Source: Desulfuromonadales bacterium
Lineage (GTDB): Bacteria > Desulfobacterota > Desulfuromonadia > Desulfuromonadales > BM103
DNA length: 37,147 bases
Reading direction: 5' to 3'
NCBI GenBank assembly: GCA_030614505.1
Contig: JAUWTX010000001.1
Location: 1-37,147 of the forward strand
Positions 24,501 to 36,500 of the stretch are shown here, in pieces. The notes below the pieces were generated by a model that was given only the letters and a program-made list of their open reading frames with translations, did not search any database and was not told where the DNA came from. Every line of letters begins with the position of its first letter. The first letter of the stretch is position 1. The position numbers and the translations under genes were made by a program.

Positions 24501-27500
24501 AAGACGTTACAGGGGTTCGTGCTACCCAGGTTGATATTCAACTCTTCCAGGGTGCCGTAGGTAATATCGCCGTCTGCACCCATCAAGGTCAGGCCAGTGG
24601 TTCCGGCAATGCCGTTGGTGATCGTCGTTGCGGTCAGCGTACCGTAGTTGTCATAAGAGTCATCAGTATCGTCCAAAGTCACAACATCGTAGTCATTGAT
24701 GCCCTGGCCATTGATCGTTAGCGATGCATTGATCGTATTGAGATCACCGGCACCAAACCGGGTGGCGCTTTCGACTCCGGCATTACTACCTATGTTGACT
24801 ATATCGCTGCCTGCGGCCAGGTTGATTACGGTCGAGTCGTTGATCGCCTGTACCGCAATCCGATCATCACCTTCACGCGTATTGACTTCGACGAAATTCA
24901 CGCCACCGAAAGTGATTCGGGCCAAGTTGATATTGCGATCACCACTCGCCTTGATGCGGTCAAACAGACCGGAAACATCCGGGTCCAACCAATCTGGCTC
25001 ATGATGGGTATCGTATACGACAGCTTTGTCTGCAGATAGTGTCAACCAGTCGGAAGCACTGCTACCCGTAACAACCAAGCGATCATTGCTGCCAGTGGAA
25101 TCAGCAATATGCACCTGAGTCGTATCACCAAGACAAACCGTGACCAGGTAATGCTCGGGATAAGCTGTATCATTGCTGTCGTTATCCAGCCAGACGCTAC
25201 CGCTCCAACTAGTTACGTTGCGACTTTGCGTCCCTATTCGGATGACATTGTCCAAATCGTTGACAACGATCGTGTTGTTGCCTGTGTCACCGGTCAACTC
25301 GGCGCGTTCGAAAAGGTTCTTCAAGTCCTCTACGGTCGCCCCCGAGGCCCAGCGATCACCAGCATCGGTCAACTCGTTGGTCGAAGTCTTGCCAACCTCG
25401 AAGTTTTTCGTCCCGTTCTGATCAAGCAGAGTGCCGATGATCAGGGTGTTATTGAACAGGCCCATATCGTCGTTGAAACTCTCGACAAGCGTGTCAATTT
25501 CACCATCCGGACTCACATCATAGAAGGTGTCGAGACCAGTCTCGCCCGTCACCCGGTCATTGCCAACGCCGCTGTCAATCACGTCGTTGTACGGGGAACC
25601 GATGATTCTATCGTTGCCGGCTCCACCGACCAGCTTCAGGGCAAGCAGATCGCTACTCAGTGTTGAAGCGTCGATGGTGTCGTTGCCGCCCTGGCCATCA
25701 ATCGTTAAGGTATCGCCCTGGCTGCGGACGCTATTGATCACGTTGACGTTAATAGCAGCGCTACCTTCCCAATGAGCAGCAGTCTTCACTGACCCGTTGC
25801 TCAGTTCAAACTGGTCGGCAAAGCCAGTACCCTTGATCGTCACCTTGTCTGCACTGCCAGTGCCAAGATCGAGGTCGACTTCTTCCACACCGGAGCCTTT
25901 GAGAGATTCGACAGTGATCTGATCAGCACCACCTTGTGCAAACAGCAGAATATTTTCGAAATGGGTTCCTGTGATGGAACCGGAGGCAGTATCACCATCA
26001 AAAGTAGTGATCTTGATTTTCGAAGTTCCGGCCCCTGCAACAACCAACACATCATTCTGCGGCGAAGCAGTGATTTCCAAGGTATCGCCGTCAGTCTCGT
26101 CGACCTCGCCCCCATTGACCTCACTCAGTTCGAGTTGTCCGAGCAGCAGGCGGATAAGATCGTCGCCACCCTGGCCATCAATATCGTCTGTGCCGCCCCG
26201 ACCATAAATTTCATCGTTACCATCACCGCCCGTAATGATGTCATTACCTTTACCACCGTAGATCTTATCCTCATCATCACCACCGTTTATAGTAGCCGGC
26301 CCGGCGCCGTTATGGACGATGTAATCCTGGTCTGCTCCACCATCCAGAAGAATCGTGCCGGACGCGTTCTCCCCGGTAACGATGTAATCCAGGCCTTCGT
26401 TTCCATATATCTCTGCTGAACCGCTACCGTCATAAATGAATACATCATTGCCGGTACCGCCCGAGAAATAGACATCAGACGTGACACCTTCACCGACGTA
26501 GATGTGATCGTCTCCGGCTCCCCCGTTGGCATGGATGCTGGTGACTCCACGGTAGATCTTCTCACGCCCGCTGAACTTGACGCGAACGATCTCGCCGTTA
26601 TCATCACTGCCGACGTGCTCAATAATATAAATCTCACCTTCCGCGCCTTCGGCGATGCCTCGTTCGGTATTCCGCGAGCCCATGTTGAGATAAAGTGCAC
26701 CACCGGCATCCCACAATCGGGTGTCTCCGCTGGCATTACCAGCCAGATAAACGATTCTGGGCAATTCGATATAACCAAGAGTGAAGCTCATCGAGACTGA
26801 AACATCGAAGAAGAGGAACTCAAGAGTGGCCTTGGCACTGACAACGATTGGCACCCGCCCGGATCCTGCAGCAGTAACATCGAAGCCGATTGAGACACCG
26901 GCAAAGGTGAAACCAAAGGCTCGCAGTTTAGCGGAACCGCTGGCACCGACCGTGAAGTAGTACTCGGTGATTCCTTCGGGCTCGCCTGCCACCTGGCGTT
27001 CACCGAAACCAACTTCGAAATGGAAGCTGGTCTTCAGCCCAAAGCTGTCCGTACCAAGCGTAAATCCGCCATCCAGGGTGATATGGAAATGTCCCTTGTA
27101 GTTAAAAAAGCCGCTGGCACTCATTTTGGCCAGACCGAAGAAATCCAGACTGGTAGCAAACTCAACCTTCCATGAGCCGACTCCTTCGTAACCGACAGCA
27201 AGTAGGAAACTGGCGTCGAATTTAAGGACTTCAAGGAACTTGACTGAGCCGTTGAGGGCAAGGATGAAGCTGTTGCCAGGCATAGTGATTCCGACGAGAG
27301 TCCGTGCTGATGAGGAGGTGTTCAACTGCATGGTCCCGCCGGCCTTGATCTTGATGACTTCAAAGATGTTGGCTTCGACTTGAACATCAAGCAGCAGCGC
27401 GATTCCATCGTTGTAGATTGCCGCGCCGCCTTTGGCCGCTACGCTGAGCGGTCCGAGATGCATCGACACATCAAACTCAATCGAGAACTGCTGGGCCTGC

Positions 27501-30500
27501 AAGGTAATGATCACACTGCCGGAGGCTTCCGCAAAACCGAGGAAGGTCACGGAACCGTGCATCTCTAGCTTAAAGCCCTGCTTCACAGTGACTTCCGTCG
27601 TGTTATCAGCAAGAGTAAGAACTTTTGCATCCAGAGAGCCAATGTACAGCTCCAGGGTGGCACCGACGTTGAACTGCAGACCCAGATCGCCGCCAAACCC
27701 GGCGCTGATGTCAACATTAATATATGCCGCAAAACCATCAGCATCGACGCGGAGAACAGCGTTGATGTCGAATTCACCGACGCCGAGCAGCTTCATCCTG
27801 GCCAGAGCCTTGATCTCGACAGAGTCGGGGCGAATAGAAAATTCGAATCGGCCTTCTATCTCGAGTACCGGCCCGAGCACCAGTTTGCCGGCAAGCACCA
27901 GGCTCAACCCTGATTCAATGGTTACATCACCAATGACAAAGAGCCCGGTGTCAGGCTCGGTGGCCAGGATGTCCGCTTGCGGACCTGAATAGGCCGGATC
28001 GGCCTCGGCATTGGTCTGGAAGCTCTGGATGACTTTGGCTGACCCGTAGGTGTTGATCTCGAGCAGGAACTGCCCGCGTATCTCTACACCCGGAATCATG
28101 CCGCCGTCGGCAATCGCCAATTGAACACGGCCAAGGAGACCTGGCCCTTCACCGTCCAGGTTGGTGTAGAACATCAGGTCCATGCTGCCGGAGAGTGCAC
28201 CGACATAGTCAATCTTGGTGCTGACTGCACCGGAAATCCGGACAAAGGCATTACCGCTGGTATCGACACTGGCGGTAAAACCGATAAAACCAGTCAGGGT
28301 GATGGTATCGAACAGGGTAATACTGCCCTGTATGTTCGCGGAGATATAGATCGCGGGGTTGACTCCCGCCTCTGACGAGCGCGATCCGTCAAGGCCCGGG
28401 GCGCTGTCATAAATTTCAACCGTGGTCGCCGCATCGTCCGGCAACAGTGCCAGGAAGCTGTCCGGTATCTCGAAGATCTGCTCGCGCAGGGTGGTGTTGA
28501 GCGTAAGGACAACACTGCCTTTCAGTTCGAAGATGCCATCAAGGGCAGACACCTCGCCACGGTCGTCATCGGGGCTGTCCGGCGGCGAGCTGCCAAAACT
28601 CAACTCAACGTTCAGCAACATGGCGATGCCTGGGATACCGGGGCCCGAAAATCTGCCATCGATGATCAACAGACCGAGAGCGTCACCTTCGAGACCGAGG
28701 ACCGGAACCTTGACATAAGCCTTGACGAACAGCTCGAAGCGTTCCGGGGTAATGCTCAGGTAGAAACCACCGAACATTTCAACCCAGTTATCCGCATTCG
28801 GGTCGGAGGAACCATTGGCCTTGAGCTTGAGAGAGCCAACAATTTCGATGGTAAACGACGCTGCAGCCAGTTCAAAGGTCTGGGCTTCTGCACGAAGATC
28901 TAGTGTGCCGTCTGAGGAATCGTATTCGACGAAGAAGACGGAGCTGTTTTTGGTCCCACCCTTGCCATCATCAACCTTTGTGATGATCTTCCATTTCCGG
29001 CCGGTGATAATGGTTTGCACCAAGGCACCGGTAAAGTCGACCGTATCAATGATGCCCGTGTTGGGATCATCGATGTTCAGACTGTTGAGCGATGTTACCC
29101 ATGCCGCCGGTATCTCAACTTCGGCCAAAGGCGCTGTGGACAGGGAGGAACTTGACAACTCCAGATCCTCTTGAATGAGATCGCCGGGGATTCCTTCCAA
29201 AACGATCTTTTCGGTCTTGGCCGTCGAGGACATGTTGACCTGCAGAAGAGCGCTGCCCTCCGCAAAGATGCCGACGTTCTTCAGGAAGTCGAGATTTGCC
29301 TGGATCTTGGCCACACCCCAAAACTCGGGATAACCGGAGACAGTGTTGCCAGTCTTCAGAACAAAGCGTGCTGCCGCAGAACCAATATTGCCGAGTTTGA
29401 TGATCTTGATGGTTCCGGAGGCATCGAGAGTGAAACTGTCGGCACCGATTTCCAACGAAACCTTACCACGGATATCAATGATAGGCTCATCAAGGAAACC
29501 AAGGCCCTGCAGCTTGATGCCGCCGGATATCTCGATAAAGAAGACCCTCTCAACTTCTTGCGCAGGCTTGCCGCTCTCATCTTTCAGGGTTTCCAAAACC
29601 TGGAAGCTGGCACTGCTGGCGGTTCCCGGGTTTGCAGACTCATCAAGCCAGGAGCCGGCGATAAATTCGACAGTAACCGGCCCCTTGACGAAGCCACGGC
29701 TGACGTAGAAACGACAGACATCCTCGTCGGCCTCATCGACCTGGCCATCGTTATCATTATCAATACCGTCATTGCTGGAGCCGAGTTGCGTCGGAGCCAT
29801 GCCGGCTATGAGTGCCGCAGCGCCATCACCAATACCAAGACCGGCACCGGAAAGCCTGAATTCCGGATCATCCGTGTCAAGGATTGAATCGGCATCCAGC
29901 GCAACGTCACCGGCAGTGTGGAAGCGAACGTCGATGTAGGTCAGTCCACCATCGGTAAAATCTGTAAAATCAGCAACGGCGGTATTGCCAATGGTCTCCC
30001 CATCAACCTTCACGAACGTAACGCTCTCTTCAATGAGGCTTAACGTCACGTCATCCGAATAGAGACCGGTGTACCAGTAACGGAAGGTGTAAGTCTCGCC
30101 AATCCGAACCGGAGCCTGGCTGTCATCCAGTGCAAAGACAGCATCATTGGCCAACGCTACAGTGAATTCAGGATCAAAGTCGGTAACAGAGGCGACGTCC
30201 AGGTCGGCCGCTTCAGCCGGGATGGTAAACGCGACATCAATATAACCTCGATTGTTCAGCAGGTCGCTGTCAATAGTTACACCGTCACGCGGGTTGATGA
30301 TTTCAGCGGTCAGTTCCTGGATGGTGAAGCTCTCATCCTTGGCCAGGTTGCCGATGCCGGATTGGATACCAGGCAGATCAGTGTCGACCGAGAAGAAGCT
30401 GTCTGGGCTAAAGCTGACGGTGATCTTACCAGCGGCAAAGTCGCCTTCGAGGAAGTAGCGGAAGGTATTGCTATTGGTCAGGCGTAGCGGGGCCAAATCA

Positions 30501-33500
30501 GTGGACTGAGTGACCGCCACAGCAGCCGCACCGGTCAGATCGAATTCCTGATCGTCCGATGTGCCGTTGTCGACAATCGAATCTATATCCAGCACAAAAC
30601 CGCTGGTCGGCTGATAGTTGACATCAATGTAGGTGAGATTGACGGTACTCGGATCCGCAATCGTCAGGATGTCGATTGCGGTACTCAGGGAACCGTCCTG
30701 GAAGCTGAAACTTTCGGCAATCAGCGTTACCGTCAGGCTGCCGCCTGTGTAACTGCCGATGGTCCAGTAACGGAAGGTGTAGCTGCTGCCATCCTGATTA
30801 ATAAGAACAGGGGCCTGTTCATTATCCAGCTCAATACCGGTTGAATTGATGGCGAACTCGGCCTCAAGGTCATAGATCGACTCAGGATCGAGAACTGTGC
30901 CATCCGGGAAACCGAAGGTGGCATCGATAAAGCCGCGCTTGTTCTGCGACAGGATACCGATGCTGTCACCAGCCTGCGGTCCCTGGATCGCACCGGTCGG
31001 GCCTTGGACAGTGAAGCTCTGCACAAGCGTGCGGTTCTCATGACCCACTGAGTCGACGATAGCACCTTCAGTGAATTCAACATCGACCGGCCCTTTGTCA
31101 AACTGGCCATTTACGTAGACACGGTAAAAATCGCCGTCCAGGTGCATGATCGAATCGACGGTGAGTCCAGGATAAGCCTCTAGGATATCCGCATCGAAGT
31201 CAACCCATAACTTGATTTCACTTGCTTCGAGATTATTGTCGATCGTGATCGGCGACTCTCCAGGCGTGATATCGACCGAGGGTTTCACCAGGATATCAAT
31301 ATATGTCCGGTTGTTGTCATCGGTGGAACTGGTCCATGTGTCGCTACCAGGAGCATAATCATCCTGAGTGAACGACCAGGCTGCTTCAGTACCGAAAGTC
31401 AGGGTGACGTTCTGGCTGCCGTCGGAGACGAAGTCGCCGGAGACACGGAACCGGTAGCTGTTAGTTTCGCCGTCGCGGAGCGGTGCTTCGTCGCCCACCA
31501 GTTCGATACTGCCTGGGCCGCTGTAGCTCAAACCAAACTCGACTTCGAGATCCAGGATTGATTCAGGATCAATCTGATAACCGGCAGGGGCCGAGTCAAA
31601 ATCAACCGTAATGTAGCTCGGATCATCCAGAGTCAGCGTGGTGACCGTTGGCGACGCCGGCGCCGAGCTCGGTGTGAAGGACCAACTGCCCGGAGTGAAG
31701 GTCAGGTCCACGTCACCATCAGCAAACCGCCCGCTGATCCAGTAGCGGAAGGTATTGTCACTACCGTCGTTTTCGGGATCCTGAATTGGAGTCTGTCCAT
31801 TATCGAGAGCGATGCTGCCGAGACCGGGTCCACTCAGGGTGAATTCTGAGGTCAAGTCGGTGATGCTGCTGTCATCGATGATATACCCGGTTGGTGCGTC
31901 CGGGAAGGTCACATCGATATAGTTGCGGTTGTTCAGTTCACCGATATCGATATTGCTTTCATTGCCGGGGCTAACCAGACTGGCTGTCGGTCCTTCGACG
32001 ATAAAGACCCTTTTGTTTTCGTTTTCGGAATCACCGCCCACCTCACCGAAATTACCTGCACTGTCTGCCCAACTATCCGACGCGAAAACTATCTCGATCT
32101 CACCGACAGTGAATTCTGTTATATCAAGCAGGTAACGGAAGCGGGTGATTCCTTCCTGGGCCAACAGAACGGCATCCGCCAAATCGCCGTTTTCGTACTT
32201 GACCTCCGAGGCTTCCATAACAAAGTCGGCATTGAGAGCCAGGGAGATTGGAATCGGCCGGCCAGCTACTTCATCAGTATCGAGAGTGAACTCAGCTTGG
32301 GTATCAAGAATCGAATCGTAATCAAGACCGCTCCCCGGAGTCGGGGTGAAGATCACGTCGATATAATAGTCGCCGGGGGCCTCATCGACCTGAGCGTTCA
32401 GAACGTTGACATCAACGATATTGTTATTGGCTGTAAACGGAGCCGCTATAGCAGCAGTCGGCATCACCACCGAGAAGGTCTTCGTTGCGGCTGCGCTGCC
32501 GGCCTCGCTGGAATCTTGCCAACCTTCGTCGCCAGCGAAGGATAGGAATTCAACCACATAATCTCCTGGAGGCAGAGGCTCGGTAAAAAAGTAGCGAATC
32601 ATGCCGTTACCAAGAACCGTAGGGGCTTCGCTGCTCAATGGGATGACCAGTTCAGCACCATTTCTAAGGTTGAAGATCGCCTGGCCACTGGCGGCCAAAT
32701 CCATCAAGAAAGCATCATCTACATCGGCATCGATACTGCCGATAAATTTAATGTCAATATACGGTGCCACAAGGCTTGCCACAAGAACACTACCAGCGGC
32801 AGGGGTCATCCCCTGCTCCACACCATCAGCATCTTCAAAAGCGCCAATCTGGTTAAAGAGTTCTTCGCCATTTGCTGCGAAATAAGACCAGGTTTCCTTG
32901 AGGAAGATGATACTGACTCCGGTCGAGACATCACCCTGGGTCCAGAAACGGAAGGTGTTGCCGTACATATGCACTGGAACCTGGGTCATATCAAGCACAG
33001 CGCCATTACTCGACTGAAGGATAAATTCAGGTGCCAGATCAAGGATCGAAGCTGCGCTCAGGGTGCCAGTCACCGTAACATCACCCGAATCCGTATTCAG
33101 CGTCCCAGCCGTCTCAGGGAACTCAATATCGACAAAGCCGCGGCCATTGATGCTGCCAGCACCGATCAATCCACCATTATTGGGACCAGCAAGATTCGTG
33201 TATGGCTGGCCCGTACGTGGGTCCACAACCTGGAAGGAAACTTCTTCACCATAGGCATTTCGGAAGCCCATCTTGAGCTTGCCGTCGATGGTCAATAGCT
33301 GCACCTGATCAGGAATATCGGCCAGGAACAGGACGGTCGCCTCACCAGCCGCGATCTTGCTCAGATCGGCATAGAGCTTACCGCTGATGCTCAGGTTGTC
33401 GGCAGCGAAGTTGAGCTTGCCGATGATCAGGAACTTGCCGTCAGTGCTGAAGCGGATCACCACCTCGCCGTTGAACACCTCCTTTGAGGTATACATGGTG

Positions 33501-36500
33501 AAGACCTTGGCCCCGCCTGTGATCAGCATTGGCGAGGTGAAGGCGGCAAGGAAGCCGGGGATTGATGGGTTCGCCTTCATTGCCTGGTACTGGTTAACGA
33601 CCTGCTGTTTGACGGAAGCCAGCCACTCCTCGGCACTCTGTCCGGTCGGCAGGTCGAATGCCGGGCCACGCAATTCTTCAGGATTTTCAATTGATGGCAA
33701 CGACTTGAAAAATTCGACGCCAGCCGAAAAATCATTGATCGAAAGCCCGGTATTCGGCTCAAGCAGGATTCCGCCAGGTATTGATGCACTGATGAACACG
33801 CCGAGCGGCCCGAGTTCGGAAATCGCGAAGCGAATGGTAAAGCCGCCCACTCCGGAAAAGGAGAAGCCGCCTTCGACGCCAACAAAGAAGATGCGATCCT
33901 CAACCGGTGTAGTGGTATCGAAGGTGCCAATCGGGTTGCCCAAAGCATCGACTTTGAGGATACCGCCGATCAAACCGGCATTGATTTGGCCACCGAAGAG
34001 GTCACCGCGCAGGGTCACGCCGATTGAGGCGATATCGACAATCGGGAATTGGCCGGCAAACAGTTTGCCGACATCGATCACAACACCCTCAATGGTGCCG
34101 GAGAATTCAATCCCTGCCATCCCCTGGATGCCGGTGACGGATGCCGAAAGGGTCAACTTGAAGTCAGCCGGATTGTTCTGGATGTCATCCCAGGTGATGC
34201 CGAGTTCGGTGATGCGTATCGGCAGCCATGCAGGCCATTTGAAGCTACCGCCAGTGGCAGAACCAACACTGAGGAATACCCCGAAGCCAGCCTTGGTAAC
34301 AAAGGTGCCATCACCGAGGAAGGCGAAGTTGCGGCCTTCGCCGCCCAGCACCAGAGAACCGACCTTCACTTCCGCACCGATCGCGCCGAAGCTGACCAAT
34401 TCCTCGTTATCCGCCGCTCCGGTATTGATATAGATGTCAGTGCCGGTAAGGGTCAAGAACTGGCCAAGGGAAACCCGCATGGTGTCGGCTTTGAAGATGA
34501 ATCCCTTGACCTTGCCGTCTTCACCGAAATCAATGGCTACGCGTAGGGCTTCGGTATCTGACGCAAGCTCCCCGGAGGTCCGGTCGGTAATTGATGCGGA
34601 GATCGGCTTACCGGGCAGGAACTTGGCGCCACCGGTGGCAATGTACATTGTCCCAGTGAACTTGAAAGTGCTGCCAAAGGTCAATTCAAAATCAGTCACG
34701 CCGATACGGATATCGTCGAACTCGAGGATGCTACCGAGCTTAATGGCGGCCCCCGTAGAGGTGGTGCCGTAACTCAGCACTGCCTGGCCCAGCTTAAAAC
34801 CGTCTTCATAAACAACCAGGCCGGGGTTGGTTCCACTCGGGGCAATCGAACCGGCAATATCAAATTTCGGGAAGACGATGCTGGCCGTCTGCACCACCAC
34901 GATTTCCTGGCGGGCTCCGCCGTTAGCCTCGGCGTCGTAATTCGGGTCGTAATTGATGACAATGCCGGTACCGGAGACCTTGAGGAGATCCGGAACTTCA
35001 ATATTCAGGGAGGCGATGTCGATGCGGAACTTGCCCGGCACGCTGAAGGCGTCGACAATGTTGCCACCCTGGGTAACCGCCTCAAGGGCTAAACCAATAT
35101 CGACGTTGATGTCGAAGGTGCCGACAAGGCCGGTCACTTCGGCAGTGACACCGCTGTCTCCCTGGCTGCCGCCAAAATTGAGGGCAGCGCGGTTGACACC
35201 TATGGCGATTGACAGGACTAGTTGACCGCCTTCGAAGCCGACTTTAGCGAGGCTAATCGACGGGCCTTCAAGTGTGAGCGGACCGAGAGTAATGCCATTG
35301 GTTGCCGTGGCGGCATCCTGCACCTGCCCGGAGACAGTGAAGGTAGCGTAGGTACCGACATTGGCAATGGCAGCACTGCCGGTGCCCACACTCCAACTGC
35401 TGGCCACGAACTGTACGCTGATCTCGCCGTCAACAAAAGTCTGCCCCGGCTCGACGCCCGCCTTCGGCTGTATGTAAAAGCGATAGGTTGATGCCGTGAT
35501 GCGCTGGATCGAACCAATCACGAAACCGGTTGTTGCCGTCTTATCTATATTGGTCGCGCCGATACCGCTTAGCTTGATCTCATCGCCATTGAGGGTATCC
35601 GGATCAACGAAGGCTCCTGTCGGGCTGACAAAGGTGACATCAATGTAACGTTTGGCGTTGAGGCTCTGGGTGCTGATTATGCCACCGTTCATCGGGTTGG
35701 CGAGAATTGCATAAGGCGCATCAAGAACCGGCTTAACGCTCTGGTAAACAACAAAACGCTCGCTCTCGGCTGAATTGCCCTTGCCTTGGCTATCTGACCA
35801 ACTGTTGGCGAGGAAAGAGACCTGTATGTTGACCAGTGTGGTTGCCGCGTCCAGCCCGTCCGTATTCAACAGGTAGCGGAACGTCCGGTCATTGTTGGCA
35901 TCAAGCACCTTCTCACCGGCGCCATTGACACTGATGGTAACCGGGGTACCATCTGACTTCGCTGCCGAGATGCTGAATTCCTGGCCGGCATCTTCTATCG
36001 ATGCGTCGTTCAGTCCGACCCGGTTGACATCATTGAACACGACATAGAGATAGTCGAGATCATCGACCTTGACGACGGAGCCATTGGTCGGTCCAGCCAG
36101 ATCCGCCGTCGGTGCCCGCAGCGAACTGGCACTCGGTGGGATGGTGGCCCCTACTCCGAAGATTGAGTAGCCTGTAACCTGCAAACTCTCAAGTTGGAAG
36201 CCCTCCGCCCCGCCGAAGTAGAAACGAGCCGCGCCTGACAGGCCGAATGCCTCTTCTAAACCACCCTCACCGTCCGGAATGCTGATGGCAACACTGGATA
36301 GCGGAAGGTCGACTTCAACCCGACCTGTTGGGGTCTTGGTGAAGCGAACAGCGCCTTCTAAGGTGAAGATGCCCGCTGCACTGATCCTAACGGCAGAATT
36401 GTCGCTGATGTCACCAGATTCGTCAAATCCGGCTGAGAATTCTTCGATCTTGGCTGTGCTGTCAAACTTCACCCGGATAGCGGCGGTTTCACCAGGTTCG

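Noticed and set aside
26140..26535. An RTX toxin with lipase or adenylate cyclase activity
   Set aside because: RTX repeats alone do not imply a toxin. No catalytic motif such as GxSxG in a hydrolase context, and no acylation site context, was seen anywhere in the window.
26770..29590. An outer-membrane autotransporter barrel
   Set aside because: The strands continue for about 940 residues without the aromatic girdle pattern or a terminal phenylalanine, and the block is internal to the protein.
33387..34433. A 348-codon open frame on the plus strand, and similar plus-strand frames at 7565-8518, 18527-19480 and 4883-5731
   Set aside because: They are antisense to the continuous minus-strand frame. 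The translations are rich in Ser, Arg and Pro with no domain grammar, and no ribosome binding context is evident. The frames at 7565, 18527 and 4883 are codon-aligned with the sense frame, so they stay open simply because TTA, CTA and TCA codons are uncommon in the sense strand.
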